Positions 1 to 7,187 of a stretch of 10,858 bases of DNA are shown here, one piece after another (position 1 is the first letter of the stretch; the number at the start of each line of letters is the position of its first letter). The stretch covers positions 1-10,858 of the forward strand of contig CAYVKY010000076.1 in the NCBI GenBank assembly GCA_964452115.1, given 5' to 3'. The notes under the pieces were generated by a model. The model had not been told where the DNA came from, ran no database searches, and was given only the letters and a program-made list of their open reading frames with translations. The DNA is from CAYVKY01 sp964452115. Its GTDB lineage: Bacteria; Bacteroidota; Ignavibacteria; Tepidaquicellales; Tepidaquicellaceae. A program made the position numbers and the translations under genes.

Positions 1-125
1 ATTCACGTGCTACAAACATTTCACCGCTACGCGGTGAGGAAAAAAATTACAACTACTGTGTGAAGGAAAAAAGCGGAGTCATAATTTCGTGTGCTTTGAG
101 ATTTTTGTGCTTTTTGTGTCTGCTT
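1..125. repeat. Palindromic repeat-like intergenic tract
   Basis: A perfect 6-bp inverted repeat with a 3-nt loop (CACCGC at 22-27, TAC loop, GCGGTG at 31-36) follows the run TGCTACAAACATTTC. It is followed by A-rich stretches and then a low-complexity tract at about 86-120 where TTTGTGCTTT-like words recur. From memory, similar CTACAAACATTTC-plus-GC-palindrome segments are dispersed in intergenic DNA of Bacteroidota relatives, but I cannot check copy number here. Only one copy of the palindrome is visible in this window, so calling it a genomic repeat is an inference. Confidence 0.35.
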
Positions 126-328
126 ATTTAAGTCTAATATTTTGCGTTTTTGCTCAGTCTGTTACGCACAAGGCAACAGCAAGCGCTGCTCTTGCTATAA
201 ATGTGATGATTAGTATTTTATTTTGGACAGATGTGAATATTTCCTTGTTTATTCTTATTTATTTTCTGTTGTTCTTTAAAAGAATAATCATTACATTCGG
301 AATTATAAAATATAAAAATATTAAATAA
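89..328 (+). CDS. Doubtful small hydrophobic ORF (79 aa)
   Basis: This frame would start at a GTG and encode about 79 residues with three hydrophobic stretches (roughly residues 4-23, 31-46 and 51-69) and a short basic end, as in a tiny inner-membrane protein. Its stop lies one base before the ATG of the DinB-family gene, which would fit translational coupling. Against it, the start lies inside the low-complexity, T-rich repeat-like tract, no good ribosome binding site is visible, and T-rich AT DNA readily gives hydrophobic false frames. I recognise no family. A start further downstream, or no gene at all, is equally possible. Confidence 0.2.
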   Translation: MCFEIFVLFVSAYLSLIFCVFAQSVTHKATASAALAINVMISILFWTDVNISLFILIYFLLFFKRIIITFGIIKYKNIK

Positions 329-329
329 T

Positions 330-833
330 ATGAGCAGAAATTCAGATTTTCTTTCAGAATTCAAACAAGAAGTAATATCAACACGTAAATATCTCGAGCT
401 AGTCCCGATGGAGAAAAAAGACTATAAGCCGCACGAAAAAAATTTTACACTCGGAAAACTCGCAGCTCATGTAGCTGAGGTGCCGTCGTGGGTTCCATAT
501 TCGCTCGATAATGATGATTTGAATTTTTCGGCAACAGACTTTAAACCTTATGAGCCGGAAACAAAAGAAGACCTCCTTAAATTCTATGATGAAAACGTAA
601 AGAAAGCCGAAGAAACTCTCTTAAAAAATTATACTGATGAAGATTATGATAAAATATGGACTATGCGTGATAAAGACAAAATTTATATTCAGATTCCGAA
701 ATATCTTGCAATGAGAGTCTGGTGTCTGAATCATTGGTATCACCACAGAGCACAGCTCGGGATTTACCTGCGCCTGCTTGATATCCCGCTGCCGGGAATT
801 TACGGTCCTACGGCGGATGAACAACAAATGTAA
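330..833 (+). CDS. DinB-family putative metal-dependent protein
   Basis: A 167-residue cytoplasmic protein with the DinB four-helix-bundle signature. The three histidines expected to hold a divalent metal are visible: H47 in the segment LAAHVAE, and H135 and H139 in NHWYHHRAQLG (an HxxxH pair near the C-terminus). The length is normal for the family. DinB/YfiT-type proteins are predicted metal-dependent hydrolases or thiol-dependent transferases, but most members, including this type, have no proven substrate, so the reaction cannot be named. The ATG is chosen because it gives a complete N-terminal helix before H47. The downstream unknown gene follows after 35 bases on the same strand, so the two are probably co-transcribed up to the hairpin at 1388-1415. 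The family call is firm; the function is open. Confidence 0.88.
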   Translation: MSRNSDFLSEFKQEVISTRKYLELVPMEKKDYKPHEKNFTLGKLAAHVAEVPSWVPYSLDNDDLNFSATDFKPYEPETKEDLLKFYDENVKKAEETLLKNYTDEDYDKIWTMRDKDKIYIQIPKYLAMRVWCLNHWYHHRAQLGIYLRLLDIPLPGIYGPTADEQQM

Positions 834-868
834 AATCAAATATTTTTTAAAATAATAGTGGGAGTAAA

Positions 869-1369
869 ATGAACATTCTGTCAAATGAAGAAAAATTATT
901 ACTTGAAATCGAAAGACACATCGTCAATGGGGACGTTCCCTGTCTCAGCAAAGATACCATGGAATGGGGCGGTGCTGATGTAATCATTTGCAGTGTCGTG
1001 GATGACATGAAACTCGGGTGGATTCAAAATCAGCCGATGGTTATAAGTATGCAGCTGCTTGAACCAAAAAGAAGACTTGTTGTAACAAAGTATGCAAAGG
1101 AACTCAGCTGGCTCTTTTATCAAATGAGGGAAGCGGCTGTTAACAAAATTGACTTTATCAGCAAGTATGATTTTTACGGACTACTTGCACAGTCTGCAAT
1201 CAATTTTATGGGGCTTAATAAAGAATTTGAATTGCAGGATTTGCTTCTCGCAGTTTTTTATGCCGGAAAAGAATATCTCAGAGATGCACCGGATTTAAGC
1301 AGCATAATGTCCGATGAAGAACTGGAAGAAATCGAAAACGAGAAGGAAGAAGAAAACGACGATGAATAA
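869..1369 (+). CDS. Unrecognised 166-aa protein with acidic tail
   Basis: I do not recognise this gene. It encodes a soluble protein with no signal peptide or membrane segment. It starts with a short charged helix (about residues 5-18), followed by a mixed alpha/beta stretch (35-75) that includes a GGADVIICSVVDDM segment, then mainly helices (75-140). It ends in a strikingly acidic tail in which 13 of residues 149-166 are Asp or Glu. The ATG at 869 is preceded by a purine-rich GGGAG a few bases upstream, a usable Shine-Dalgarno-like site. It sits 35 bases after the DinB-family gene and ends just before a strong terminator, so it is the last gene of that transcript. That it is a real gene is supported by length, ribosome binding site and context. 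Function is unknown. Confidence 0.8.
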   Translation: MNILSNEEKLLLEIERHIVNGDVPCLSKDTMEWGGADVIICSVVDDMKLGWIQNQPMVISMQLLEPKRRLVVTKYAKELSWLFYQMREAAVNKIDFISKYDFYGLLAQSAINFMGLNKEFELQDLLLAVFYAGKEYLRDAPDLSSIMSDEELEEIENEKEEENDDE

Positions 1370-1387
1370 AAATTAATTTTAAAATAT

Positions 1388-1415
1388 AAAAGGGCAGACT
1401 ATGGTCTGCCCTTTT
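1388..1415. terminator. Bidirectional intrinsic terminator
   Basis: A perfect 9-bp GC-rich stem (AGGGCAGAC at 1391-1399 and GTCTGCCCT at 1404-1412) with a TATG loop is extended by three A-T pairs (1388-1390 with 1413-1415). It has a T-run on the + side and an A-rich flank that reads as T-rich on the - strand. It lies between convergent genes, 19 bases after the stop of the 166-aa protein gene and 10 bases before the stop of the - strand propeller gene, so it can end both transcripts. Confidence 0.93.
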
Positions 1416-1424
1416 TATTAATAA

Positions 1425-3041
1425 TCACTTTATCAAAACCATTTTTTTCACATCACTGAAATTATCTGTAGTTATCTTATAATAGTATATTCCGCTGGCA
1501 AGATGCGTTGCATCGAATCCTGCGCTGTAAGTTCCCTGCGGGTATTCCCTATTAACAAGATCAATCATTTCTTTTCCGACCATATCATAAATTTTGATAG
1601 TAACAAATGTACTTTTCGGAACAGAAAACTTTATGACTGTATATGGATTAAATGGGTTAGGATAATTTTGGTATAATTTATATTCGCTCGCAACCTGTCC
1701 GTTGTTACCTACTGATGTCGGACCGTAAGAAGTATCAATATCGAAATTATAAAAAGATCCGCCCCAGCCCATAGCTCTTGCGTGAACTGCTTTCCCGTTC
1801 GCAACTGCTACCGCGCCTGATCTTGAAATACCGCAATTAAACATTGAACCGGGTGTATTCAATCCGAAGATAACGGGAGGTGTATTTGTCTCGGGGAGAG
1901 TTTTGAACACAAGAAAGTCACTTGAAGAGTTATTAAGCGGTCCCCAGGTGGATGCAACAGCGATATTGCCTTTATCATTAAACTTAACTTGTGTTACTTC
2001 ATCACCGCAATCATTATATACCCATAACGGAACATTTGAACTGGTATTGAAATATCTGATTTTTCCAGCGTATGTACTGCCGGAGGCAAAGATTAACGTA
2101 CCCGAAATCACATGACTTCCGTCTTTTGAAATATCAACGGCAGTATGCCAGTTATAATAAGTTCCTGTCGGTTCCTGAAACTGCCATTTAAGAGTGTATG
2201 TGCTGCCGGTCCACTGATAAAGTTTCAGAAAACCGTGATAGTCAACAGTTGCAACATAACTTCCGTCTCCGCTTATTCCCTGCATCGCCTGAGTGCCGTA
2301 AGTAATATCACCGGTATATCTTACATTACCTGTGTAAACTTCTACTACAGCGAATTTATTATAAGTATTGATAATTGCCACAGAATCGTTTCTCGAAATA
2401 TTTACTCCGTAAAGTTTATTTGAAATTCTGATTTTCCAAAGTGGATTTGAGGAATTTCTTGAGAAACCCATTGCAGTACTTGTATCATTCCTGTACGCAG
2501 AGGCTACAAGATAATTACCGTCTGATGTAAGACATACCGGACCCGCTAATCCTGTATCAGGCAATGAAGTCAGAGAAAAATCCCAAAATGGAACATTGGA
2601 ATTATTATTAAACAAATTAATATCCCTGTATGAAGCTACTGCAATTATACCGCCAGTATCGGATATTGAAGTATATGTAGCCTCAGTTAAAGAAGGTACT
2701 GTAAATGTCCATAACGGATTATTATCTGCATTTCCATACAAACAAGCACGTTTATCGTTCTGATCCCAGCCTGTCGATGTATAAAGACCGTTGCCGCTTA
2801 CCTTGCAATTTCCGCCGATCGAATATGGGTCCTGAAATGCCCATTTTATATTGGGAGGATAAAGAAAGAATAAATTTGAATTTAAAGAAGGTCCCTGTTT
2901 ATTTAAATCATAGACCTGAGGAATAGTGTTGAATTTTGAAGTTGTATAACCTCCATCGGTTCCTTTTATGATTTGTAAATTTTGACTGAAGAGAAAATTT
3001 AGAGGGACAAAGAAAACAAACAATAACATTAACCTTTTCAT
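1425..3041 (-). CDS. Secreted beta-propeller protein with T9SS sorting domain
   Basis: A 538-residue secreted protein. Residues 1-19 form a signal peptide (basic MKR, hydrophobic core, likely cleavage before Q20). Residues about 60-440 are a run of WD40/PQQ-like propeller strands with recurring words such as SNPLWKI, SNVPLWVY and ISxDGSxV, in which short beta blades carry SSN-x-PLW motifs. Residues 458-538 are a C-terminal T9SS type A sorting domain, starting QNYPNPFNP and ending KKMVLIK. In Bacteroidota-type bacteria this domain directs transport across the outer membrane, after which it is usually removed and the protein is anchored or released. I see no enzyme active site, so a binding or structural surface role is the best guess. 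The stop is TGA next to the shared terminator; the ATG fits the signal peptide. Confidence 0.9.
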   Translation of the reverse strand: MKRLMLLFVFFVPLNFLFSQNLQIIKGTDGGYTTSKFNTIPQVYDLNKQGPSLNSNLFFLYPPNIKWAFQDPYSIGGNCKVSGNGLYTSTGWDQNDKRACLYGNADNNPLWTFTVPSLTEATYTSISDTGGIIAVASYRDINLFNNNSNVPFWDFSLTSLPDTGLAGPVCLTSDGNYLVASAYRNDTSTAMGFSRNSSNPLWKIRISNKLYGVNISRNDSVAIINTYNKFAVVEVYTGNVRYTGDITYGTQAMQGISGDGSYVATVDYHGFLKLYQWTGSTYTLKWQFQEPTGTYYNWHTAVDISKDGSHVISGTLIFASGSTYAGKIRYFNTSSNVPLWVYNDCGDEVTQVKFNDKGNIAVASTWGPLNNSSSDFLVFKTLPETNTPPVIFGLNTPGSMFNCGISRSGAVAVANGKAVHARAMGWGGSFYNFDIDTSYGPTSVGNNGQVASEYKLYQNYPNPFNPYTVIKFSVPKSTFVTIKIYDMVGKEMIDLVNREYPQGTYSAGFDATHLASGIYYYKITTDNFSDVKKMVLIK

Positions 3042-3092
3042 AGTTATAATTTTAATTTTGTAAACCTTGGATACGAATAATTTATATAAAAT

Positions 3093-3121
3093 TTTAGATA
3101 ATCTTAAGATATAAATTTCAA
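3093..3121 (-). promoter_or_regulatory. Promoter-like boxes with a palindrome in the spacer
   Basis: Read on the - strand, TTGAAA (3116-3121) and TCTAAA (3093-3098) are separated by exactly 17 bases and lie about 50 bases upstream of the ATG at 3041, as expected for a sigma70-type promoter of the propeller gene. The spacer holds a perfect 10-bp palindrome, ATCTTAAGAT (3101-3110). The -10 match is only moderate (4 of 6) and AT-rich DNA gives such matches by chance, so this is tentative. Confidence 0.25.
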
Positions 3122-3152
3122 CAGAAAAATGTGTATTCCGTTCAGAAAAGAA

Positions 3153-3518
3153 TCATCCCCCGTCTCTGTTTACCGTTCCCTGTGTAAAAGCAGGAATGCA
3201 CACGGATATATAAAGTGCTCCTTCAGGTCCGGGAGTGCTGTACTGCACCCATTCACCGGTTTCTGCGTGAAATGCGCTGCCTTGTTCAACATCAAATTCA
3301 CTTTCTCTTGTCTTAACATGCACTAAACCTTTAAGCACAATTGTATATTCATCGAAAAGCGGTGTCTGTCCGGGCTCTTCCCAACCCGAAGGACTTTCCA
3401 TCAGGGCAATGCTGTGTGTAAAATCCTCAGTATTCACTGCGCCGATGAATTCCTTTATGATTTTATTTTTTGTTCCCGCCGATTTGATAATTGACGGAGA
3501 TTTAATTAACCTTGCCAT
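3153..3518 (-). CDS. Small single-domain cupin protein
   Basis: A 121-residue soluble protein that fits a one-domain cupin (double-stranded beta-helix). The first cupin motif falls at about residues 51-69 (QTPLFDEYTIVLKG, then LVHV) and the second at about 80-98 (GSAFHAETGEWVQYSTPGP), followed by a YISVCIPAF strand and a short NRDGG end. The classical HxH metal ligands of motif 1 are replaced by F55-D56-E57-Y58, while H84 remains in motif 2, so metal binding may be altered. Similar small FDEY-type cupins with a C(V/I)PAF ending are common in bacteria and mostly uncharacterised; a sugar-modifying or small-molecule sensing role is possible but unproven. It lies 111 bases upstream of the propeller gene on the same strand, and no terminator is obvious between them. 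Confidence 0.85.
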   Translation of the reverse strand: MARLIKSPSIIKSAGTKNKIIKEFIGAVNTEDFTHSIALMESPSGWEEPGQTPLFDEYTIVLKGLVHVKTRESEFDVEQGSAFHAETGEWVQYSTPGPEGALYISVCIPAFTQGTVNRDGG

Positions 3519-3784
3519 ATTGTTTTTTTTATTAAAATAAATTCCAAATCATAAATAGTAAATAATAAAATTTATGCCGATTATTATTTCCGTATGGTAC
3601 AGAATAATATTTTTTATCCAATTACGAAGTCAACAAAAAATTACCGCCACATATTGAAGAAAAAAATTACAAATAATTAGTACAATATTTTGAACAAGAG
3701 TGAACGCATATATGTCACTGCGGTTTATACTTCATTTTAATTAACAAATATTTTTGTTAATTTGATGAACAAAAACAAAGAATT
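3519..3784. other. AT-rich intergenic region upstream of tRNA and cupin
   Basis: These 266 bases separate the cupin start from the tRNA. I see no convincing gene; the longest ATG frames are under 30 codons. The only clear structure is an A/T-only inverted repeat at 3739-3762, and the rest is AT-rich with no strong promoter consensus. It must hold the divergent promoters for the cupin (-) and the tRNA (+). Confidence 0.6.
3739..3762. repeat. A/T-only inverted repeat upstream of tRNA-Gly
   Basis: A perfect 10-bp inverted repeat (AATTAACAAA at 3739-3748, TATT loop, TTTGTTAATT at 3753-3762) ends 22 bases before the tRNA. The left arm contains TTAACA, a near match to a -35 box, and the right arm overlaps TTAATTTG, seven of eight bases of the Bacteroidota -7 consensus TAnnTTTG. 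It may therefore be part of the tRNA promoter, or a chance dyad in AT-rich DNA. Confidence 0.4.
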
Positions 3785-3856
<72 letters not shown>

Positions 3857-3864
3857 CAATCAAA

Positions 3865-5907
3865 TCACTTTACGAGCAGCATCTTCTTTGCGTCAGATGC
3901 CCCGTCTGATGTTAATCTGCAATAATATACTCCGCTTGAATATTTTGATGCATCCCAGTGTGCCGCATAGCTCCCCGGCTGGAGCTCGCTGCTGACTAAC
4001 ACTTCAATTTCCCTGCCTGCATTATCATATATCGCAAGTTTTATATATCCTGGTTTTACGATAGCAAACTTAAAGTTCGTTTCGGAATTAAAAGGGTTCG
4101 GATAATTCTGACTAAGAGTAAAAGACTGCGGCACCTCATTTGATATCATAGTTACATTGGATATTGTTCTCCTGTAAATAGAATTCTTTTCTGTTCCAGC
4201 GTATATATATCCGCCTGATACAATCAATTTATTTACAACAGGTAATTGTTCAAAACCTTCATTCCAGTTATTCCAGGTATTACCTTTGTCTTTTGAAATA
4301 ATTACCCCCCCTGAAGCTTTTACGCAGATGAAATTATCGTTTATCATTATGAATGATGTTATATTACTTCCAATACTAGAAACGCTCCATGTTGCTCCCT
4401 TATCGTAGGAAATATAAATATTATCAATCGATGCAAAAGCTATATTATTTTCTTTCCCTACAATTCCGACAGGATCAGCATAACCGGGAGGAGGGGGGAT
4501 TTTCTCCCAACTCACTCCGCAATTACCCGAATGATAAAGTCCAAAATCATGTCCTGCAAAAGGATGCTGACTCGACTCAAAATATATATCATTACCTTCT
4601 ACGCTAAAACCTGTGATAGCACAGCGATAAAATCCTGCTGACCAAGTAACACCTTTATCAAAAGAAAAATTAAAAGCACAGCCATATCCCCATCCAATAC
4701 CGGTTTGGGCTATGATTGTATTACCGGATACTGAAAGCTTTGTTGTGGAAAAACAATTCAATTGTATCCAGTGGCCGCCGTCATCATCAGATGCATATAT
4801 ACCACTGTCATCAGCCGCAAAAACCTTATTATCTAAGATAATCATCGAATTAAATCTGGAATCGGAAATTCTTTCCCAGTTAAACCCACAATCTGTTGAC
4901 CTGAAAATACCGAAGTCAGTGCCGGCAAATACTTTGCTGCCTTTCGCGCATAAATAGTTAACACAGATATCAGTATTCCAACCGCTTGATTTCCATTTTT
5001 TACCGTTATCTTCAGAGACAAAAACTCCTTGGCGTGATGTACCTGCATATAGACAGTTTCCATTTACTGCAAATGATAAAACAGCAAAATTTGGATAAGT
5101 AAATTTAGTCCAATTCGTATCGCTTAATGTTGAAAAATAAACGCCGCTACCTGAAGATATATAAATACTTGAATCATTTGCAAAGCAGGAATAAATGTTC
5201 TGCTGCCCTATTGATGATGCTAAAGTCCAGTTTGAACCGTTATTATTTGAGACATACAATCCGCTGTAACTTTGCTGATAATGAGCTCCTGCAAAAATTC
5301 TATCTCCTAATATTGCAACAGAAGATATCGTCGCTACGCTGATATTATGAACCCAACTAACTCCTTCATCCGTCGAAACGAACAATCCTGTTGTTGTCCC
5401 TGCGAAAATATATCCTTCTTTAACGGCAACAGAATAAATTATATCGTTACCGATTGAATATCTCACCCAGTTCAGTCCCATATCTGAGGACACAAATAAA
5501 CCATCTTGGGAAGCAGCATAAATTTTATTTTGGTATACTGCCAAGGAATATACTGTCCGGTTTTGTAAGGAAGTACTATTCCAGTTAACACCTCCGTCCG
5601 AAGAATAAAAAATTCCCGAACCGTATGTGCCCGCAAATAAGTAATTTTCGAGGGGTACCATTGAATATATAACTTCCTTCATGCTGCTCAAATTCCAGTG
5701 TCCTCCATTATCTGTAGAATATAACATTCCTACATCCCCGGTACCGACCATAATTTTATTTCCATAAACAGTGATTGATAATGCATTTCCACCCGGATTT
5801 CTATAGACACCGCTGCATTTTGTCCACTGAGCACAACAATCACGGCATTCAAATGTAAAATTTATTGTAAAAATTACGGCTGATAGAACTAATATAATTT
5901 TGTTCAT
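3865..5907 (-). CDS. Asp-box (BNR-type) propeller protein with T9SS sorting domain
   Basis: A 680-residue secreted protein. Residues 1-26 look like a signal peptide, probably cut before Q27-W28. Residues about 40-580 are tandem propeller units, each with a strand of the AGTxxGxFxS type followed by an Asp box (SxDxGxxW). Twelve clear boxes start at residues 64, 102, 140, 178, 220, 298, 337, 373, 415, 460, 500 and 538, and a degenerate one lies at 259, so the spacing is a steady 36-45 residues. This pattern matches sialidase/BNR or VPS10/YCF48-type propellers. The number of blades suggests two propellers. Residues 600-680 are a T9SS sorting domain (QNYPNPFNSE... ending KKMLLVK). No sialidase catalytic set (arginine triad with Tyr/Glu and Asp) is apparent, so the Asp boxes are probably structural and the protein a surface adhesin-like or binding protein. 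Confidence 0.9.
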   Translation of the reverse strand: MNKIILVLSAVIFTINFTFECRDCCAQWTKCSGVYRNPGGNALSITVYGNKIMVGTGDVGMLYSTDNGGHWNLSSMKEVIYSMVPLENYLFAGTYGSGIFYSSDGGVNWNSTSLQNRTVYSLAVYQNKIYAASQDGLFVSSDMGLNWVRYSIGNDIIYSVAVKEGYIFAGTTTGLFVSTDEGVSWVHNISVATISSVAILGDRIFAGAHYQQSYSGLYVSNNNGSNWTLASSIGQQNIYSCFANDSSIYISSGSGVYFSTLSDTNWTKFTYPNFAVLSFAVNGNCLYAGTSRQGVFVSEDNGKKWKSSGWNTDICVNYLCAKGSKVFAGTDFGIFRSTDCGFNWERISDSRFNSMIILDNKVFAADDSGIYASDDDGGHWIQLNCFSTTKLSVSGNTIIAQTGIGWGYGCAFNFSFDKGVTWSAGFYRCAITGFSVEGNDIYFESSQHPFAGHDFGLYHSGNCGVSWEKIPPPPGYADPVGIVGKENNIAFASIDNIYISYDKGATWSVSSIGSNITSFIMINDNFICVKASGGVIISKDKGNTWNNWNEGFEQLPVVNKLIVSGGYIYAGTEKNSIYRRTISNVTMISNEVPQSFTLSQNYPNPFNSETNFKFAIVKPGYIKLAIYDNAGREIEVLVSSELQPGSYAAHWDASKYSSGVYYCRLTSDGASDAKKMLLVK

Positions 5908-5924
5908 AGAATATTCCGTTTAAA

Positions 5925-5959
5925 TTTATAAGTGGATACTTACTTGTTACAATGTATCC
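5925..5959 (-). promoter_or_regulatory. Dyad over promoter-like boxes of the Asp-box gene
   Basis: On the - strand TTGTAA (5947-5952) and TATAAA (5925-5930) are 16 bases apart, just upstream of the ATG at 5907. Around the -35-like box lies an inverted repeat GGATAC (5934-5939) and GTATCC (5954-5959), with a smaller TTGT-T-ACAA dyad (5944-5952) nested inside it. A repressor site over the promoter would look like this. The implied leader of about 11 bases is short, so the promoter call is tentative. Confidence 0.25.
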
Positions 5960-6002
5960 GGTATATAATATTAAGTACTACTATACAAATTATTAAACCC
6001 TC

Positions 6003-6019
6003 GTTACAGCCGCTGTAAC
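6003..6019. promoter_or_regulatory. Perfect 17-base palindrome, operator-like
   Basis: GTTACAGC-C-GCTGTAAC is an 8-bp perfect inverted repeat around one central base, GC-richer than its surroundings. With a single central base it cannot form a normal RNA hairpin loop at full stem length, and no T-run follows, so a dimeric DNA-binding protein site is more likely than a terminator. It lies 96 bases from the start of the Asp-box gene and about 206 bases from the start of the Lon-like operon. Confidence 0.4.
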
Positions 6020-6092
6020 TTACTCTAAGTTAATAAGATATATTTATAAATCAAATGTAATAAAGCACTATTTAATATTATAATTAATCGGT

Positions 6093-6113
6093 TTATTGAA
6101 ATGATGTCAATAA
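6093..6113. repeat. Short inverted repeat in divergent region
   Basis: TTATTGA (6093-6099) and TCAATAA (6107-6113) form a 7-bp inverted repeat with a 7-base centre. It lies about 110 bases upstream of the first gene of the Lon-like operon. In such AT-rich DNA it could be chance or an operator half-site pair. Confidence 0.25.
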
Positions 6114-6224
6114 TATTTTATTAATAATTTCATTTGTTACGGATTTCCCTCTCGGAAAAATTTATTTATTTCTTTTGTATCTAAAAAACCGCAATTTAGC
6201 AGAAATAATAATTAATATTTTTCT

Positions 6225-7187
6225 GTGTTCAAATTTTTTCTGACAGGATTTGAGTTTGACAATAAATACGAATATAATGAATTCGTGAGGTACTGTATAG
6301 ATTTAGTTGAATCCTATATTGAAGTATTAGTTTCAAGAGGAAAAATATTTCTTCCGTTTGAATTGTCCGCTTATGATGCAGCAGTTGACCTGACTGCAGA
6401 GCTTTATAACTGTGAAAACAACAGGCTCATCAGGTTTCAGGATTATTTTTCACGGCTTTCTCCCTCCCCCAAGTCTCTCACCGAGTTTGAAAATGAACTT
6501 AAGGCTTTTCTTTTTACTATTGCAGCAAGTAACCTGTTTTCATTATTTTCGAAAGCCGACCCGCATACAGCAAAAATCATAAGAAAAATAAACGAACTGG
6601 TTAAATCCAGGAATTACAATACGAGCATTTTTTTAAGTGATAAATATTTCCACAGAGAAAAAATAGATTTTTCGGATAAGGATTATTGTCCCCGGGATAT
6701 ACTGACTGATATGGTAATTGCAAACGGAATCGTTTTCAGTTCATTCAACCGGATGTTTGACGATTTATTTAATATGATAGATGCTCAGAATAATTTTCTG
6801 AAAGCAATTTCATTTAATGATCTTATTTATATCACAAAGTTTTTGATGTTAAATAATTTCAAAAGGGAAAACTCTACGGATGAAACAAATTCTTCTCTTA
6901 ATTTAAAATTTTTATGCGAGGATGTGATGAACAGGTTTTCTCCTAAACTCAATAAATATTATTCCAGGAAAAATTTTTCTGAATCCGAGAAAATTTGTAT
7001 GTATAATATTATAGACGACTATATGCGAAATTTATTAAACGGCGGGATTAAGCAGTCTCCGTCAAAACTCACAAAACAGTATTACAGCGGGACCGACTAT
7101 TACCGGTTTAGAAATAAGGCAGAGTACTGCCTGCAGCTTTTAAATGACGATATTATTAAGTCAATAAATGACAGTAAAATTGAGTAA
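6225..7187 (+). CDS. Unrecognised helical protein, first gene of Lon-like operon
   Basis: I do not recognise this 320-residue protein. It has no signal peptide or membrane segment and reads as almost entirely alpha-helical. An N-terminal helical part (about residues 14-130) contains an LPFELSAYDAAVDLTAELY stretch followed by a basic helix, then a longer helical region to the end rich in Lys, Asn and aromatic residues. Residues 48-78 faintly resemble the region-2-like helix of sigma factors, but I see no region 4 or other sigma signature, so I do not claim it. The start is GTG: the first in-frame ATG codes for M163, far too late, and no better upstream start is visible. Its stop overlaps the next gene by 20 bases, so the two are translationally coupled. 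Role unknown; cytoplasmic partner of the downstream membrane protein by context. Confidence 0.78.
   Translation: MFKFFLTGFEFDNKYEYNEFVRYCIDLVESYIEVLVSRGKIFLPFELSAYDAAVDLTAELYNCENNRLIRFQDYFSRLSPSPKSLTEFENELKAFLFTIAASNLFSLFSKADPHTAKIIRKINELVKSRNYNTSIFLSDKYFHREKIDFSDKDYCPRDILTDMVIANGIVFSSFNRMFDDLFNMIDAQNNFLKAISFNDLIYITKFLMLNNFKRENSTDETNSSLNLKFLCEDVMNRFSPKLNKYYSRKNFSESEKICMYNIIDDYMRNLLNGGIKQSPSKLTKQYYSGTDYYRFRNKAEYCLQLLNDDIIKSINDSKIE

Larger units (their letters stand above)
5908..6224. other. Divergent AT-rich regulatory region
   Basis: This 317-base gap separates the Asp-box gene (-) from the Lon-like operon (+) and holds no gene I can support. It should contain promoters for both directions. 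Visible structure: a dyad GGATAC/GTATCC (5934-5959) around promoter-like boxes, a perfect 17-base palindrome (6003-6019) and a 7-7-7 inverted repeat (6093-6113). No well-matching promoter for the + strand operon could be picked out. Confidence 0.6.

Noticed and set aside
5830..5850. Lipobox in the Asp-box protein (CRDCC near residues 21-25)
   Set aside because: The residue before the first Cys is Glu and there is no L-x-(A/G/S)-C pattern; ordinary signal peptidase I cleavage after the Ala before Q27 fits better.
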